A stretch of DNA of 64,000 bases from positions 1 to 64,000 of the forward strand of contig NZ_BBJR01000044.1 in NCBI RefSeq assembly GCF_000739875.1, given 5' to 3'. Origin of the DNA: Comamonas aquatica NBRC 14918 (GTDB lineage: Bacteria; Pseudomonadota; Gammaproteobacteria; Burkholderiales; Burkholderiaceae_C). Positions 27,145-36,435 of this stretch are shown here, in pieces. How positions within the stretch are numbered: the first letter of the stretch is position 1; the number at the start of each line of letters is the position of its first letter. The notes under the pieces were generated by a model that did no database searches, had not been told where the DNA came from, and worked only from the letters and a program-made list of their open reading frames with translations. A program made the position numbers and the translations under genes.

Positions 27145-27931
27145 TCAGGCCCCAGGCACCTGTGCAGGGCCCTTGGCCTGTGCGCAGGTGGGCGGCGGCA
27201 GGCATTGCGCCAGGATGAGCTCCTTGAGCCGCTCTGCCGCCGGGGGCAGCGCATGGCCGCGCGGCCAGATCATGTTCAGGTGCGTGCGCAGCTTGGCATC
27301 GGCCAGCGGCACCAGCACAGGCAGGCCCTGCATGCCCAACTGGGCAAAGCTGTCGGGGGCAAAGGCCACGCCCAGGCCTTTTTGCACCATCAGCAGCATG
27401 GGCAAGGTTTCCACCCCCCAGTAGGCCACTTCCGGCGTGAACCCGGCTTCCTGGCAGGCGCGCAGCAGCATGTCCGAAATGCCGGTGCCCAGCAGCGCGC
27501 TGTGCAGCAAAAAGCGCTCTGCGCGCAACGCCCCCAAGGCAATCTGGGCCTGCCCGCACAAGGGATGCTGCGGCGGCAAGGCCACCCGCAAGGGTTCGTT
27601 CATCACCTCATGGTTCTGCAGCTCCGGCGCCGCCAACTGGCTGCGGCAGATGACCAGGTCCAGGCTGCGCTCGCGCAGGCGCTGGAGCAGATAGCCGGTT
27701 TCACCCTCGTGCACATGGACCGTGATCTTCATCGCACTGGCCAGCAATTGCTCCATCACGCGCGGTATGATGAACAAACTGGCCGCCGTGGCGCAGCCAA
27801 TGTGCACCGAGCCCCTGCTGGCCTGGCACTGCAGGTGTCGCCGATGGCCTTGCGCCGGCACATCTGCGACCTAGTGGGTGCTGAGCGGTTTGCGCCTGAT
27901 GGCCCACGCCCTGATGGCGTCGCTCTAATGC
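27145..27931 (-). pseudogene. LysR-family regulator, N-terminus lost
   Basis: Bases 27145-27861 encode 238 residues that match only the effector-binding part of LysR proteins (SRGSVHIGCATAASLF..., LDLVICRSQL, MVQKGLGVAFAPDSFAQ). The DNA-binding helix-turn-helix is missing. A relic of its end, LERRHQGV, is readable in another frame at about 27905-27931, and a stop lies in frame just upstream of the GTG at 27861. Only about 15 bases separate this from the ompW terminator, so the 5' part has been deleted and the rest frameshifted. A short effector-domain-only protein could still be made, but this looks like decay. Confidence 0.75.
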
Positions 27932-27947
27932 CCCGGGGTTGCGGGCA

Positions 27948-27975
27948 TAAAAAAACCGCTGCCATGGCAGCGGTT
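27948..27975 (-). terminator. Terminator of ompW
   Basis: A 22-base perfect palindrome (AACCGCTGCCA and its complement) is followed on the minus strand by a run of seven T. It lies 26 bases beyond the ompW stop. Confidence 0.85.
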
Positions 27976-28001
27976 GGAAGCCCTTGGAGAGAGCAGGAAA
28001 T

Positions 28002-28613
28002 TTAGAAGCGGTAGCCAACGCCCACGCCAACCAGCAGAGGATCGACCTTGAACTTGCCCATGTTGGCACCATTCACCGATACGTCGGTATCGATGTACAC
28101 CTTCTTCACGTCGAAGTTCAGCGACCAGTTCTTGTCCAGCGCATAGTCAAAGCCCACTTGCAAAGCGCCGCCCCAGCTGTTGCGCTTCACATCCCAAGGA
28201 GCGCCAGCAGCACCGTTGTCTTTCACGCTGGAAAAACGTGTGTAGTTGATACCAGCACCCACGTAAGGCTTGAAAGCGCCAAAGTTGGTGAAGTGGTACT
28301 GGGCCAGCAGGGTGGGAGGCAGGTGCTTCAGGCTACCGATCTTGGCGCCGCCCGCACGCACATTGTGCTTTTGGGGATAGGTCAGGATCAGTTCGGCGGC
28401 GAAGTTGGGGGTGAAGTAGTAGCTGATGTCGAACTCAGGAATCACCTTGTCGTTGACCGTCAGCTTCAACGCATCGGCAGCAGCACCCTTGTTTGCTGCG
28501 TCCAGGTTCACAGCGCGCACGCGCACTTGCCACTTGCCATCTTGCTGCTGCGCCATGGCAGCACCGGAAGTCATTGCACACAGAGCGGCCACGGCCAGCA
28601 GAGTCTTTTTCAT
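28002..28613 (-). CDS. ompW: OmpW-family outer-membrane protein
   Basis: The 203-residue protein has a signal peptide (MKKTLLAVAALCAMTSGAAMAQ) and an eight-stranded barrel pattern with alternating hydrophobic residues. Family blocks are PEFDISYYFTPNFAAEL, FGAFKPYVGAGINYTRF and a C-terminal aromatic VGVGVGYRF for BAM recognition. OmpW proteins form small channels for hydrophobic molecules. The start at 28613 is set by the signal peptide; the frame opens 18 codons earlier. A hexamer tandem repeat lies about 155 bases upstream. Confidence 0.9.
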   Translation of the reverse strand: MKKTLLAVAALCAMTSGAAMAQQQDGKWQVRVRAVNLDAANKGAAADALKLTVNDKVIPEFDISYYFTPNFAAELILTYPQKHNVRAGGAKIGSLKHLPPTLLAQYHFTNFGAFKPYVGAGINYTRFSSVKDNGAAGAPWDVKRNSWGGALQVGFDYALDKNWSLNFDVKKVYIDTDVSVNGANMGKFKVDPLLVGVGVGYRF

Positions 28614-28768
28614 AGTAGGTGTTTGGTCAAAGTCCGGGGACAACCCCCGTGAAAGCCATTGCATCACTGCGCCCCACCCTCGGGTTTGCCTTAGGTCAAC
28701 CCGGCCACCAGCACGATTTCAGAGTTTGCTGAAATGTTGGAATTGAGCAACAAACCCTGCCACAGCAA

Positions 28769-28796
28769 CACTCCCACTCCCACTCCCACTCCCATA
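28769..28796. repeat. Hexanucleotide tandem repeat
   Basis: Four exact copies of CACTCC are followed by the variants CATACC and CATGCG. The array lies in the spacer between the DUF808 stop and the ompW start, about 155 bases upstream of ompW. It is short but could slip. Confidence 0.85.
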
Positions 28797-28809
28797 CCCA
28801 TGCGCAGGG

Positions 28810-29817
28810 CTAGCGCGCATCCACGGTGCCGCGCAGGCGCTGCACCGCTTGCACCAGCACGACGATCACCCCGCCAATGAAGGCGCCCACCCCGACATGG
28901 ACCAGCAGCGGCACCAGCAAGGCCACGACGCCACCCAGCGGGGCAATGCTGGCATCCAGCCAGGCCTGGATCGGCCGCAGGCCGTGCACCAGCAGGCTGC
29001 CGCCCACCAGGAACATGGCCGCCGTGCCCACGATCGACAAGCCCTTCATCAACCAGGGGGTGAAGGCAATCAGGCCGCGGCCCAGGGCCTGCAGGCTGGC
29101 ACGGTCCTTGGACATCCAGGCGTTGCCAACATCGTCCATGCGCACAATGCAGGCCACCAGGCCATACACGAACACAGTGATGGCCAGCGACACCGCCACC
29201 AGCACGCTGAACTGCTTGACCAACGGCTCGTTGGCCACGGTGCTCAGCGCAATCGCCAGGATTTCGGCCGAGAGGATGAAGTCCGTGCGGATGGCACCTT
29301 TGATCTTTTGCTGCTCATAGTCTGCGGCGTCCATGCCACGCTGCTTGGCCTCACGCACCGAGGACTGCGCCACGCCCTGGGCCTGGGCTTCCTGGGCCTC
29401 CTGCACGGGATCGTGGCCGTTGCGGCGCTGGTGCAGGGTGTGCAAGATCTTCTCCACCCCTTCAAAGCACAGGAAGGCGCCGCCCACCATCAGCAACGGG
29501 GTGATCAGCCAGGGCATGAAGGCGCTGATCAGCAAGAAGGCAGGCACCAGGATCACCTTGTTGAGCAGCGATCCCTTGGCCACGCCCCAGACCACGGGCA
29601 GTTCGCGGTGGGTGCGCACGCCGGTCACCTGCTCGGCGTTCAGGGCCAGGTCATCGCCCAGCACGCCCGCGGTCTTTTGCATGGCCACCTTGGTCATGCC
29701 CGCCACGTCGTCGGCCATGGCGGCCGATTTGCGCGCGGCCACCTTGCTCATCAGAGCCACCTCGTCCAACACGGCGGCAATGTCATCCAGCAGCATCAAC
29801 AGTCCAGCACCGGCCAT
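28810..29817 (-). CDS. DUF808 family membrane protein (YedI-like)
   Basis: The 335-residue protein has the DUF808 N-terminus AGAGLLMLLDDIAAVLDEVA and TKVAMQKTAGVLGDDLALN, followed by several membrane helices and GAIRTDFILSAEILAIAL. The family is widespread and its function is unknown. GGAGTCGAG precedes the ATG. It lies downstream of the rhodanese lipoprotein on the same strand with a 102-base gap. Confidence 0.88.
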   Translation of the reverse strand: MAGAGLLMLLDDIAAVLDEVALMSKVAARKSAAMADDVAGMTKVAMQKTAGVLGDDLALNAEQVTGVRTHRELPVVWGVAKGSLLNKVILVPAFLLISAFMPWLITPLLMVGGAFLCFEGVEKILHTLHQRRNGHDPVQEAQEAQAQGVAQSSVREAKQRGMDAADYEQQKIKGAIRTDFILSAEILAIALSTVANEPLVKQFSVLVAVSLAITVFVYGLVACIVRMDDVGNAWMSKDRASLQALGRGLIAFTPWLMKGLSIVGTAAMFLVGGSLLVHGLRPIQAWLDASIAPLGGVVALLVPLLVHVGVGAFIGGVIVVLVQAVQRLRGTVDAR

Positions 29818-29919
29818 CTCGACTCCTTGGTGAATGTCCGCAGCACGCTTGCTTGCGCGGCATGACGTGAATCTTCAAAACATGGCAGCCGCCCTGCCAC
29901 AGCCGGGCGGCTGCGGGAC

Positions 29920-30798
29920 TCAGGGCTTGTCGTAATACGCCTGGGCCGCGTCGCTCAGCAGGTTGGGGTGCATGCTGACCGCATACGGCAGGCCCAGGAA
30001 GTTGCGCCAGCCGCCCCGGTCGGCCTCGGTGAGCTTGCCGTCCTTGTTGACGTCCAGCGCCACCGGCGCCACGCCGTAGAAGCTGCCGCCCACGCCATCC
30101 AGCTTGAGCTTGTCGCCCTTCTTGTCCGTGCTGAGCACGCGGCCACTGGCGGCATCCACGGCCACCAGCGGTTCGCCGACAAAGCCTTCGCGGATCACAT
30201 ACACCTCGGTATAGCCCTGGCCGGCCCAGCGCTGATCGACCAGCAGGTCGGGCCGCGCCAGCACATTGGCCGCCTCGGCCGCGCAGGCGCCCGTGCGGCA
30301 CAGCACGGCCACTGGGGCATCCTTGTACGGCAGCACCGCCTGCACGGCCTGCCAGAAGTCCGCCGCGCTGACGCGCACCTCGGTGCCCGGCACCACGCCA
30401 TAGCGGCATTGGCTGCCATCGTCCGAACGGATCTGTGCCTCGGCCGCCCCAAACGGGTGGGGCTGGCACTGCTGGTACAGGCGCGGAAACGGCAGGTGGC
30501 GCGCCCCCTCGGGGTGGCCCAGGCGGTATTCCGTGGCATCGCGCACATCGATCAGCGCCATGCGCTGGCTGGCCGGCAGTTGCGTGCCCACATAGGCCCG
30601 GGCCGCGCTGATGTCACCCGCGTAATGGCGCACGGGGGCGTACAGGGGCTGCGCCGGTGCCGCCTTGGCCACGGTGGTGGTGGCCGTGCTCTTGCCGCCG
30701 CCATACCAGCCTTGGACATAGGCACAGCCTGAAGTGAGCAGCACGGACGACAAGGCCAACGCCTTCAGGACCCAGGAAGAAGAGGTTTGCATACACAT
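29920..30798 (-). CDS. Rhodanese-domain lipoprotein with an EF-hand-like loop
   Basis: The 292-residue protein has a lipoprotein signal with lipobox LTSGC. It continues with a rhodanese domain (MALIDVRDATEYRLGHPEGA ... VAVLCRTGACAAEAANVL, with the cysteine in the active-site loop). The last third has a calcium-type loop DVNKDGKLTEAD (D-x-N-x-D-G-x-L-x-x-x-D), ending LSDAAQAYYDKP. It should sit on a membrane facing the periplasm and may pass sulfur under calcium control (inference). An ATG at 30792 is also possible. The frame continues 90 codons further upstream, but without a signal-like sequence. Confidence 0.78.
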   Translation of the reverse strand: MCMQTSSSWVLKALALSSVLLTSGCAYVQGWYGGGKSTATTTVAKAAPAQPLYAPVRHYAGDISAARAYVGTQLPASQRMALIDVRDATEYRLGHPEGARHLPFPRLYQQCQPHPFGAAEAQIRSDDGSQCRYGVVPGTEVRVSAADFWQAVQAVLPYKDAPVAVLCRTGACAAEAANVLARPDLLVDQRWAGQGYTEVYVIREGFVGEPLVAVDAASGRVLSTDKKGDKLKLDGVGGSFYGVAPVALDVNKDGKLTEADRGGWRNFLGLPYAVSMHPNLLSDAAQAYYDKP

Positions 30799-31198
30799 GG
30801 TGAAAGAAGAACCCGCGGGCACGAAGACTGCGCCTGCGCTGTGGCCGCCATCATAGAGGGGCGCCGGGCCCGCGCCACCGCATCGCCGCCGTGAACATGG
30901 CTGGGCCTGCACCAGGCCGCCACTCCGTGCTGCGCCGCCGGCAGCCCGCCCAGCGATGTGTTGGCAGGCATGCTGGCCCTGCTGCGCTGGCTGGGTCCGG
31001 TATTGCCCGGTTTGCAATTTAAAAAAAGAGAGCGGCTTGCGCTGCCCCAATCTGCTGTTCAACGCCATTCAGGCTTGAAGTGCTTGAATGACCAGCGCAG
31101 CACGCTCTTTTTTTGATTCAGTGTCCATAAAAAAGGCCCTGCCTGCGCAGAGGCTTGTGTGCCAAGCGCGCAAGCTGCCTAGCAGCTTGCGGTGGCCA
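30799..31198. other. Spacer between the rhodanese lipoprotein and purL
   Basis: The region contains repeat copy C (31021-31115) and hairpins beyond the purL stop. One is a perfect 10-bp stem CGCAAGCTGC / GCAGCTTGCG at 31169-31191. Another GC-rich stem at about 31129-31155 is followed on the minus strand by T6 and probably terminates purL. No further gene is supported. Confidence 0.5.
31021..31115. repeat. Dispersed palindromic repeat, copy C
   Basis: The arms AAAAAAAGAGAGCGGCTTGCG and CAGCGCAGCACGCTCTTTTTTT bracket an inner imperfect stem CATTCAGGC / GCTTGAATG. The flanking A-run and T-run give it the look of a bidirectional terminator, downstream of purL. Confidence 0.75.
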
Positions 31199-34100
31199 TC
31201 AACCCAACCACTTGCGGGCGTTGCGCCAGACGCGCATCCAGGGGCTGAAGGCGGACTTGTCGCCCGAGGTCCAGCTCATCTGCACGTTGCGGAACACGCG
31301 CTCGGGGTGGGGCATCATGGCCGTGAAGCGGCCATCGGCCGTGGTCACTGCCGTCAGGCCACCGGCCGAGCCGTTGGGATTGAACGGATACTGCTCGGTC
31401 GGCTGGCCGTGGTTGTCCACATAGCGCATGGCCTTCACGACTTGGTCTGCATTCCCACGGAACTGGAAGTTGGCGTAGCCCTCGCCGTGTGCCACGGCGA
31501 TCGGCAGGCGCGAACCGGCCATGCCCTGCAGGAAGATGGAGGGCGACTCCAGCACTTCCACCATGGACAGGCGCGCCTCGAAGCGGTTGCTCTGGTTCTG
31601 CGTGAAGCGTGGCCAGTCCTGTGCGCCGGGGATGATGTCGGCCAGCTCGGCAAACATCTGGCAGCCGTTGCACACGCCCAGACCGAAGGTGTCCTGGCGG
31701 CCAAAGAAGGCCTGGAACTGCTCGGACAGGCGGTCGTTGAAGGTGATGGAACGCGCCCAGCCAATGCCAGCGCCCAGGGTGTCGCCGTAGCTGAAACCGC
31801 CACAGGCGACCACACCGGCAAAGTTCTTCAACTCTGCACGACCGGCTTGCAGGTCGCTCATGTGCACGTCGAAGGCGTCGAAACCGGCTTCGGTGAAGGC
31901 GTAGGCCATTTCCACGTGCGAGTTCACGCCCTGCTCGCGCAGCACGGCCACGCGGGGCTTGGCAGCCACATTGATGAAGGGCGCCGCCACGTTGTCCTGG
32001 GGGTCGAACGTCAGGTGCACGTGCATGCCGGGGTCGGTGGGCTCACCGGCGGCGGCGTGCTCGCTGTCAGCACACACGGGGTTGTCGCGCTGCTGGCAGA
32101 TCTTCCAGCTCACGGCGTCCCAGACCTGGTGCAGGTCGCTTAATGTCGCGCCAAACACCTTTTGTGCATCGCGCCAGACCTGCAGCTCGCCCTTACCGGC
32201 GTCCACGGGGGACGATGCGGGGCGGGTCTTGCCGATGGTGTGGCTGCACTGGATCAGGCCGTGCTCGCGCAGCACGTGCATGACTTCGGCGCGGTCTTCG
32301 GTCTTGATCTGCAGCACCACGCCCAGCTCTTCGTTGAACAGCGCGCGCAGCGTCAGGTCCTCGCGGCGGCCGGCCACCTGCTTGCCCCAGTTCTTGCCCT
32401 CGCCACTGTCCATGCGACTGTCGCTGATGCCGTCGCCTTCGGTGATCAGCATGTCCACGTTCAGCGCCACGCCCACATGGCCGGCAAAGGCCATCTCGGC
32501 CACAGTGGCCAGCAGGCCGCCGTCGCCCTTGTCGTGGTAGGCCAGGATCAGGCCCTTGGCGCGCAGTGCGTTCACTGCATCGACCAAGGCGATCAGATCC
32601 TTGGCGTCATCCAGGTCGGGCGTCTCGTTGCCCGACTGGTTCAGCACCTGGCCGATGATGGAGCCGCCCATGCGCATCTTGCCGCGGCCCAGGTCGATCA
32701 GCACCAGGGTGCTGTCCTCCACCTCGGCGTCCAGCTGCGGGGTCAGCGTGGTGCGTACGTCGTCAATCGCGGCAAAGCCGGTGATGATCAGGCTCACGGG
32801 CGAGGTGACCTTTTTGGTCACGCCGTTCTCGTTCCACTGCGTGCGCATGGACAGGCTGTCCTTGCCCACGGGAATCGAGATGTTCAGCGCGGGGCACAGC
32901 TCCATGCCTACGGCCTTGACGGTGGCGTACAGCGCGGCGTCTTCACCGGCTTCCCCGCAGGCGGCCATCCAGTTGGCCGACATCTTGACCTTGGGCAACT
33001 CAATCGGCGCGGCCAGCATGTTGGTGATGGCTTCGGCCACGGCCATGCGGCCCGAGGCCGGGGCGTTGATGGCGGCCAGCGGCGTGCGCTCGCCCATGGC
33101 CATGGCTTCGCCCTTGAAGCCCTGGTAGTCGGCCAGGGTCACGGCCACGTCGGCCACCGGCACCTGCCAGGGGCCGACCATCTGGTCGCGGTGGGTCAGG
33201 CCGCCCACGGCGCGGTCGCCGATGGTGATCAGGAAGCGCTTGGACGCCACGGTGGGGTGGGCCAGCACGTCGATCACGGCCTGCTCCAGCGCCACGCCGG
33301 TCAGGTCCATCGCGGGCAGCGTGCGTTCCACGCTGGTCACGTCCTTGTGCATCTTGGGCGGCTTGCCCAACAGCACGTTCATGGGCATGTCCACGGGGAA
33401 CTTCTGGTCGCCGGACTCGACCGCTGTGTCTTCCAGCACCAGCTGGCGCTCTTCGGTGGCCACACCGATCACGGCGAACGGGCAGCGCTCGCGCTCGCAG
33501 AAGGCGGTGAACTGGGCCAGCGATTCGGGCGCGATGGCCAGCACGTAGCGCTCTTGCGATTCGTTGGACCAGATTTCCTTGGGCGACAGGCCCGACTCTT
33601 CCAGCTTCACAGCGCGCAGGTCAAAGCGCGCGCCACGGCCGGCGTCGTTGGTCAGCTCGGGGAAGGCGTTGGAGATACCGCCGGCGCCCACGTCGTGGAT
33701 GGCCAGGATGGGGTTCTCGGTGCCCTGCGCCCAGCAGTGGTTGATGACTTCCTGCGCCCGGCGCTCGATCTCGGGGTTGCCGCGCTGCACCGAGTCGAAG
33801 TCCAGTTCCGCCGCGTTCGTGCCCGAAGCCATGGAGCTGGCCGCACCACCGCCCATGCCGATGCGCATGCCGGGGCCGCCCAGCTGGATCAGCAGCGTGC
33901 CAGCGGGGAATTCGATCTTCTTGGTCAGCTCGGCGTCGATCACGCCCAGGCCGCCGGCGATCATGATGGGCTTGTGGTAGCCACGGGTGATGTCGCCGAC
34001 CTGCTGCTCGTACTCGCGGAAATAGCCGGTCAGGTTGGGGCGGCCGAACTCGTTGTTGAACGCCGCGCCACCCAGGGGGCCTTCGATCATGATCTGCAGC

Positions 34101-35209
34101 GGGCTGGCAATGTGCTCGGGCTTGCCGACTTCGCTGCCCCACAGCTTGGAGACGGTGAAGCCGGTCAGGCCGGCCTTGGGCTTGGAGCCACGGCCGGTCG
34201 CGCCTTCGTCACGGATTTCGCCGCCGGCACCGGTCGAGGCACCGGGGAAGGGCGAGATGGCCGTGGGGTGGTTGTGCGTTTCCACCTTCATCAGCACATG
34301 GTTGGTCGCGACCTTCTTTTGATAGCTGGGCGCGCTGACTGTGCCTGCCTTGGCATCGAATTGGGCCACGAAGCGCTCGACCACATGGCCTTCCATGATG
34401 GAGGCGTTGTCGGAGTACGCCACCACGGTGTGCTGGGGAGAGACGGCTTCGGTGTTGCGGATCATGCCGAACAGCGACCTGTCCTGCTCTACACCGTCGA
34501 TGGTGAACTTGGCGTTGAAGATTTTGTGGCGGCAGTGCTCGGAATTGGCCTGCGCAAACATCATCAGCTCCACGTCCGTGGGGTTGCGCTTGAGGTCATT
34601 GAAAGCGTTGACCAGGTACTCGATCTCGTCGTCGGCCAGGGCCAGGCCCCACTGCTTGTTCGCGGTTTCCAGCGCCGCGCGGCCACCGCCCAGCACGTCC
34701 ACGAACTCCATGGGCTGGGCCTGCAGGGTGGAGAACAGCTGCTCGGCTTCGGCACGGGTGGCGAAGACCGATTCGGTCATGCGGTCGTGCAGCAAGGCCG
34801 CGATCTGCGCGGTCTGCGCTTGCGACAGCTCGGGCTTGCCACCCAGCAGACCGGACTTCACCTCCACGCGGTACTCGGTCATGCGTTCGACGCGGAACAC
34901 CTCCAGGCCGCAGTTGCGCGCGATGTCGGTGGCCTTGGAGGCCCAGGGCGAGATGGTGCCCAGGCGCGGGGTGACGACCAGGGCCACGCCGTCGCTGCCG
35001 CCGACATACGGGTCGCCATACGTCAACAAGGCCGCCAGACGCTGAGCTTGCTCGGCGGTCGGGGCGGCCTCGGTGGCAACCAGGTGCACAAATCGGGCGC
35101 TGATGCCCGTGATCTTGGGGTGGATGGCGACCAGATCGGTCAGGAGTTGCTGGGCGCGGAACGAGCTCAGGGCGTTTCCACCCTCAAACTGAGTCAAATG
35201 CAAGGTCAC
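31199..35209 (-). CDS. purL: Phosphoribosylformylglycinamidine synthase
   Basis: The 1336-residue large-form PurL catalyses the fourth step of purine synthesis, FGAR + ATP + glutamine to FGAM. Order of parts: N-terminal PurS-like domain; linker; two AIRS-like halves with the ATP/FGAR block [21 protein letters not shown] and [13 protein letters not shown]; and a C-terminal class I glutaminase with nucleophile in [14 protein letters not shown] and [11 protein letters not shown] holding the His/Glu pair. Length matches the gamma/beta-proteobacterial single-chain type. It is monocistronic, with a hairpin in its leader (35242-35281). A 1063-codon antisense open frame is a composition artefact. Confidence 0.97.
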   Translation of the reverse strand: MTLHLTQFEGGNALSSFRAQQLLTDLVAIHPKITGISARFVHLVATEAAPTAEQAQRLAALLTYGDPYVGGSDGVALVVTPRLGTISPWASKATDIARNCGLEVFRVERMTEYRVEVKSGLLGGKPELSQAQTAQIAALLHDRMTESVFATRAEAEQLFSTLQAQPMEFVDVLGGGRAALETANKQWGLALADDEIEYLVNAFNDLKRNPTDVELMMFAQANSEHCRHKIFNAKFTIDGVEQDRSLFGMIRNTEAVSPQHTVVAYSDNASIMEGHVVERFVAQFDAKAGTVSAPSYQKKVATNHVLMKVETHNHPTAISPFPGASTGAGGEIRDEGATGRGSKPKAGLTGFTVSKLWGSEVGKPEHIASPLQIMIEGPLGGAAFNNEFGRPNLTGYFREYEQQVGDITRGYHKPIMIAGGLGVIDAELTKKIEFPAGTLLIQLGGPGMRIGMGGGAASSMASGTNAAELDFDSVQRGNPEIERRAQEVINHCWAQGTENPILAIHDVGAGGISNAFPELTNDAGRGARFDLRAVKLEESGLSPKEIWSNESQERYVLAIAPESLAQFTAFCERERCPFAVIGVATEERQLVLEDTAVESGDQKFPVDMPMNVLLGKPPKMHKDVTSVERTLPAMDLTGVALEQAVIDVLAHPTVASKRFLITIGDRAVGGLTHRDQMVGPWQVPVADVAVTLADYQGFKGEAMAMGERTPLAAINAPASGRMAVAEAITNMLAAPIELPKVKMSANWMAACGEAGEDAALYATVKAVGMELCPALNISIPVGKDSLSMRTQWNENGVTKKVTSPVSLIITGFAAIDDVRTTLTPQLDAEVEDSTLVLIDLGRGKMRMGGSIIGQVLNQSGNETPDLDDAKDLIALVDAVNALRAKGLILAYHDKGDGGLLATVAEMAFAGHVGVALNVDMLITEGDGISDSRMDSGEGKNWGKQVAGRREDLTLRALFNEELGVVLQIKTEDRAEVMHVLREHGLIQCSHTIGKTRPASSPVDAGKGELQVWRDAQKVFGATLSDLHQVWDAVSWKICQQRDNPVCADSEHAAAGEPTDPGMHVHLTFDPQDNVAAPFINVAAKPRVAVLREQGVNSHVEMAYAFTEAGFDAFDVHMSDLQAGRAELKNFAGVVACGGFSYGDTLGAGIGWARSITFNDRLSEQFQAFFGRQDTFGLGVCNGCQMFAELADIIPGAQDWPRFTQNQSNRFEARLSMVEVLESPSIFLQGMAGSRLPIAVAHGEGYANFQFRGNADQVVKAMRYVDNHGQPTEQYPFNPNGSAGGLTAVTTADGRFTAMMPHPERVFRNVQMSWTSGDKSAFSPWMRVWRNARKWLG

Positions 35210-35241
35210 GAGGCGGCCTGTTTATGTGAAGGCTGGTCAAA

Positions 35242-35281
35242 AGCGTCCCGCCCTGAGGACAAGCACCAAGGCAGGGACGCT
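35242..35281 (-). promoter_or_regulatory. Terminator-like hairpin in the purL leader
   Basis: The arms AGCGTCCCTGCC and GGGCGGGACGCT pair across a 16-base loop and are followed on the minus strand by TTTT, 33 bases before the purL ATG. Its position in the leader suggests attenuation, though the T-run is short. Sequence further upstream (35320-35345) is AT-rich (CATATATAGGG) and may hold the promoter. Confidence 0.5.
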
Positions 35282-35450
35282 GAATTGAGAGAGTGGCGAT
35301 TTTACCGGGTCGAATACCCTATATATGGAAAGCAATATGAGCAGGGGGAATAGACACATGCTTTGCACACAATCGCCAACACCCTGCTAGCAACTTCCCC
35401 AAACGGGCCTGTGCCGCCACCGAAAGCCGGCCGATGGAATAATCCAGGGC

Positions 35451-36266
35451 ATGAGCATCACCATCAAAACCCCGCAAGACATCGAGCGCATGCGCATTGC
35501 AGGCCGACTGGCTTCGGAAGTGCTGGACTACATCACCCCCCACATCAAGCCCGGCATCACCACCGCAGAGATCGACCGCCTGGGCGCCGAGTGCATGGCC
35601 CAGCAGGGCACCCGGTCCGCCACCATCGGCTACCAGCCCCCGGGCTACCCTCCCTACCCCGGCCACCTGTGCACCTCGCCCAACCACGTGGTGTGCCACG
35701 GCATCCCGAACGACAAGCCGCTGAAGAAGGGCGACATCATCAACGTGGACGTCACCGTCATCACCGAAGACGGCTGGTACGGCGACAACAGCCGCATGTT
35801 CATGATCGGCGAGGGCACCATCGCCGGCAAGCGCCTGTCCAAGCTGACCTTTGAAGCCATGTGGCTGGGCATCCAGCAAGTCAAGCCCGGCGCCACGCTG
35901 GGCGATATTGGCCACGCCATCCAAACTTTTGCCGAAAAGCACAACCTGTCGGTGGTGCGCGAATACTGCGGCCACGGCATCGGCCAGAAATTCCACGAAG
36001 AACCCCAGGTGCTGCACTACGGCAAGCCCGGCACGGGCACGGTGCTGGAAGAAGGCATGGTCTTCACCATCGAGCCCATGCTGAACCTGGGCAAGCGCGA
36101 GGTGAAGGAACTGGGCAACGACGGCTGGACCATCATCACCAAGGACCGCAGCCTGTCGGCCCAGTGGGAACTGATGCTGGCCGTGACCAAGACCGGCTAC
36201 GACATCCTGACCTGGTCCGAGGGCTCGCCCACGCCGCCGGACTTCATCAGCGGCATCCGCACCTGA
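35451..36266 (+). CDS. map: Type I methionine aminopeptidase
   Basis: The 271-residue enzyme removes the initiator methionine from nascent proteins. Metal ligands are visible: two Asp in NVDVTVITEDGWYGDNSRMF, His in GHGIGQKFHEEPQV, Glu in FTIEPML and Glu in SAQWELML. The last block usually reads EHT; the Glu ligand is kept. CAGGG lies directly upstream of the ATG. It ends before a good intrinsic terminator and is divergent from purL. Confidence 0.95.
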   Translation: MSITIKTPQDIERMRIAGRLASEVLDYITPHIKPGITTAEIDRLGAECMAQQGTRSATIGYQPPGYPPYPGHLCTSPNHVVCHGIPNDKPLKKGDIINVDVTVITEDGWYGDNSRMFMIGEGTIAGKRLSKLTFEAMWLGIQQVKPGATLGDIGHAIQTFAEKHNLSVVREYCGHGIGQKFHEEPQVLHYGKPGTGTVLEEGMVFTIEPMLNLGKREVKELGNDGWTIITKDRSLSAQWELMLAVTKTGYDILTWSEGSPTPPDFISGIRT

Positions 36267-36295
36267 TGCGGCACCGGCCCTGACGCCCAGTGACA

Positions 36296-36328
36296 AGGCA
36301 GTCCCGCTGCAGGCGGACTGCCTTTTTT
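36296..36328 (+). terminator. Terminator of map
   Basis: The 9-bp stem AGGCAGTCC / GGACTGCCT with a 10-base loop is followed by six T. Confidence 0.85.
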
Positions 36329-36435
36329 CATGGCGGGATCGTGCACACTCGGGCTCCAGGTCCATGCCGCCGCCACGCCTTGCATATTTCTTGCTTGCCT
36401 GTGGTCCAGTTTTTGCCTGACAGGTCTTTCTTGCC

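Noticed and set aside
32162-35353. A 1063-codon open frame on the plus strand opposite purL
   Set aside because: It is exactly antisense to purL, with a His/Gln/Arg-rich product lacking any family features; long antisense frames are expected in GC-rich DNA.
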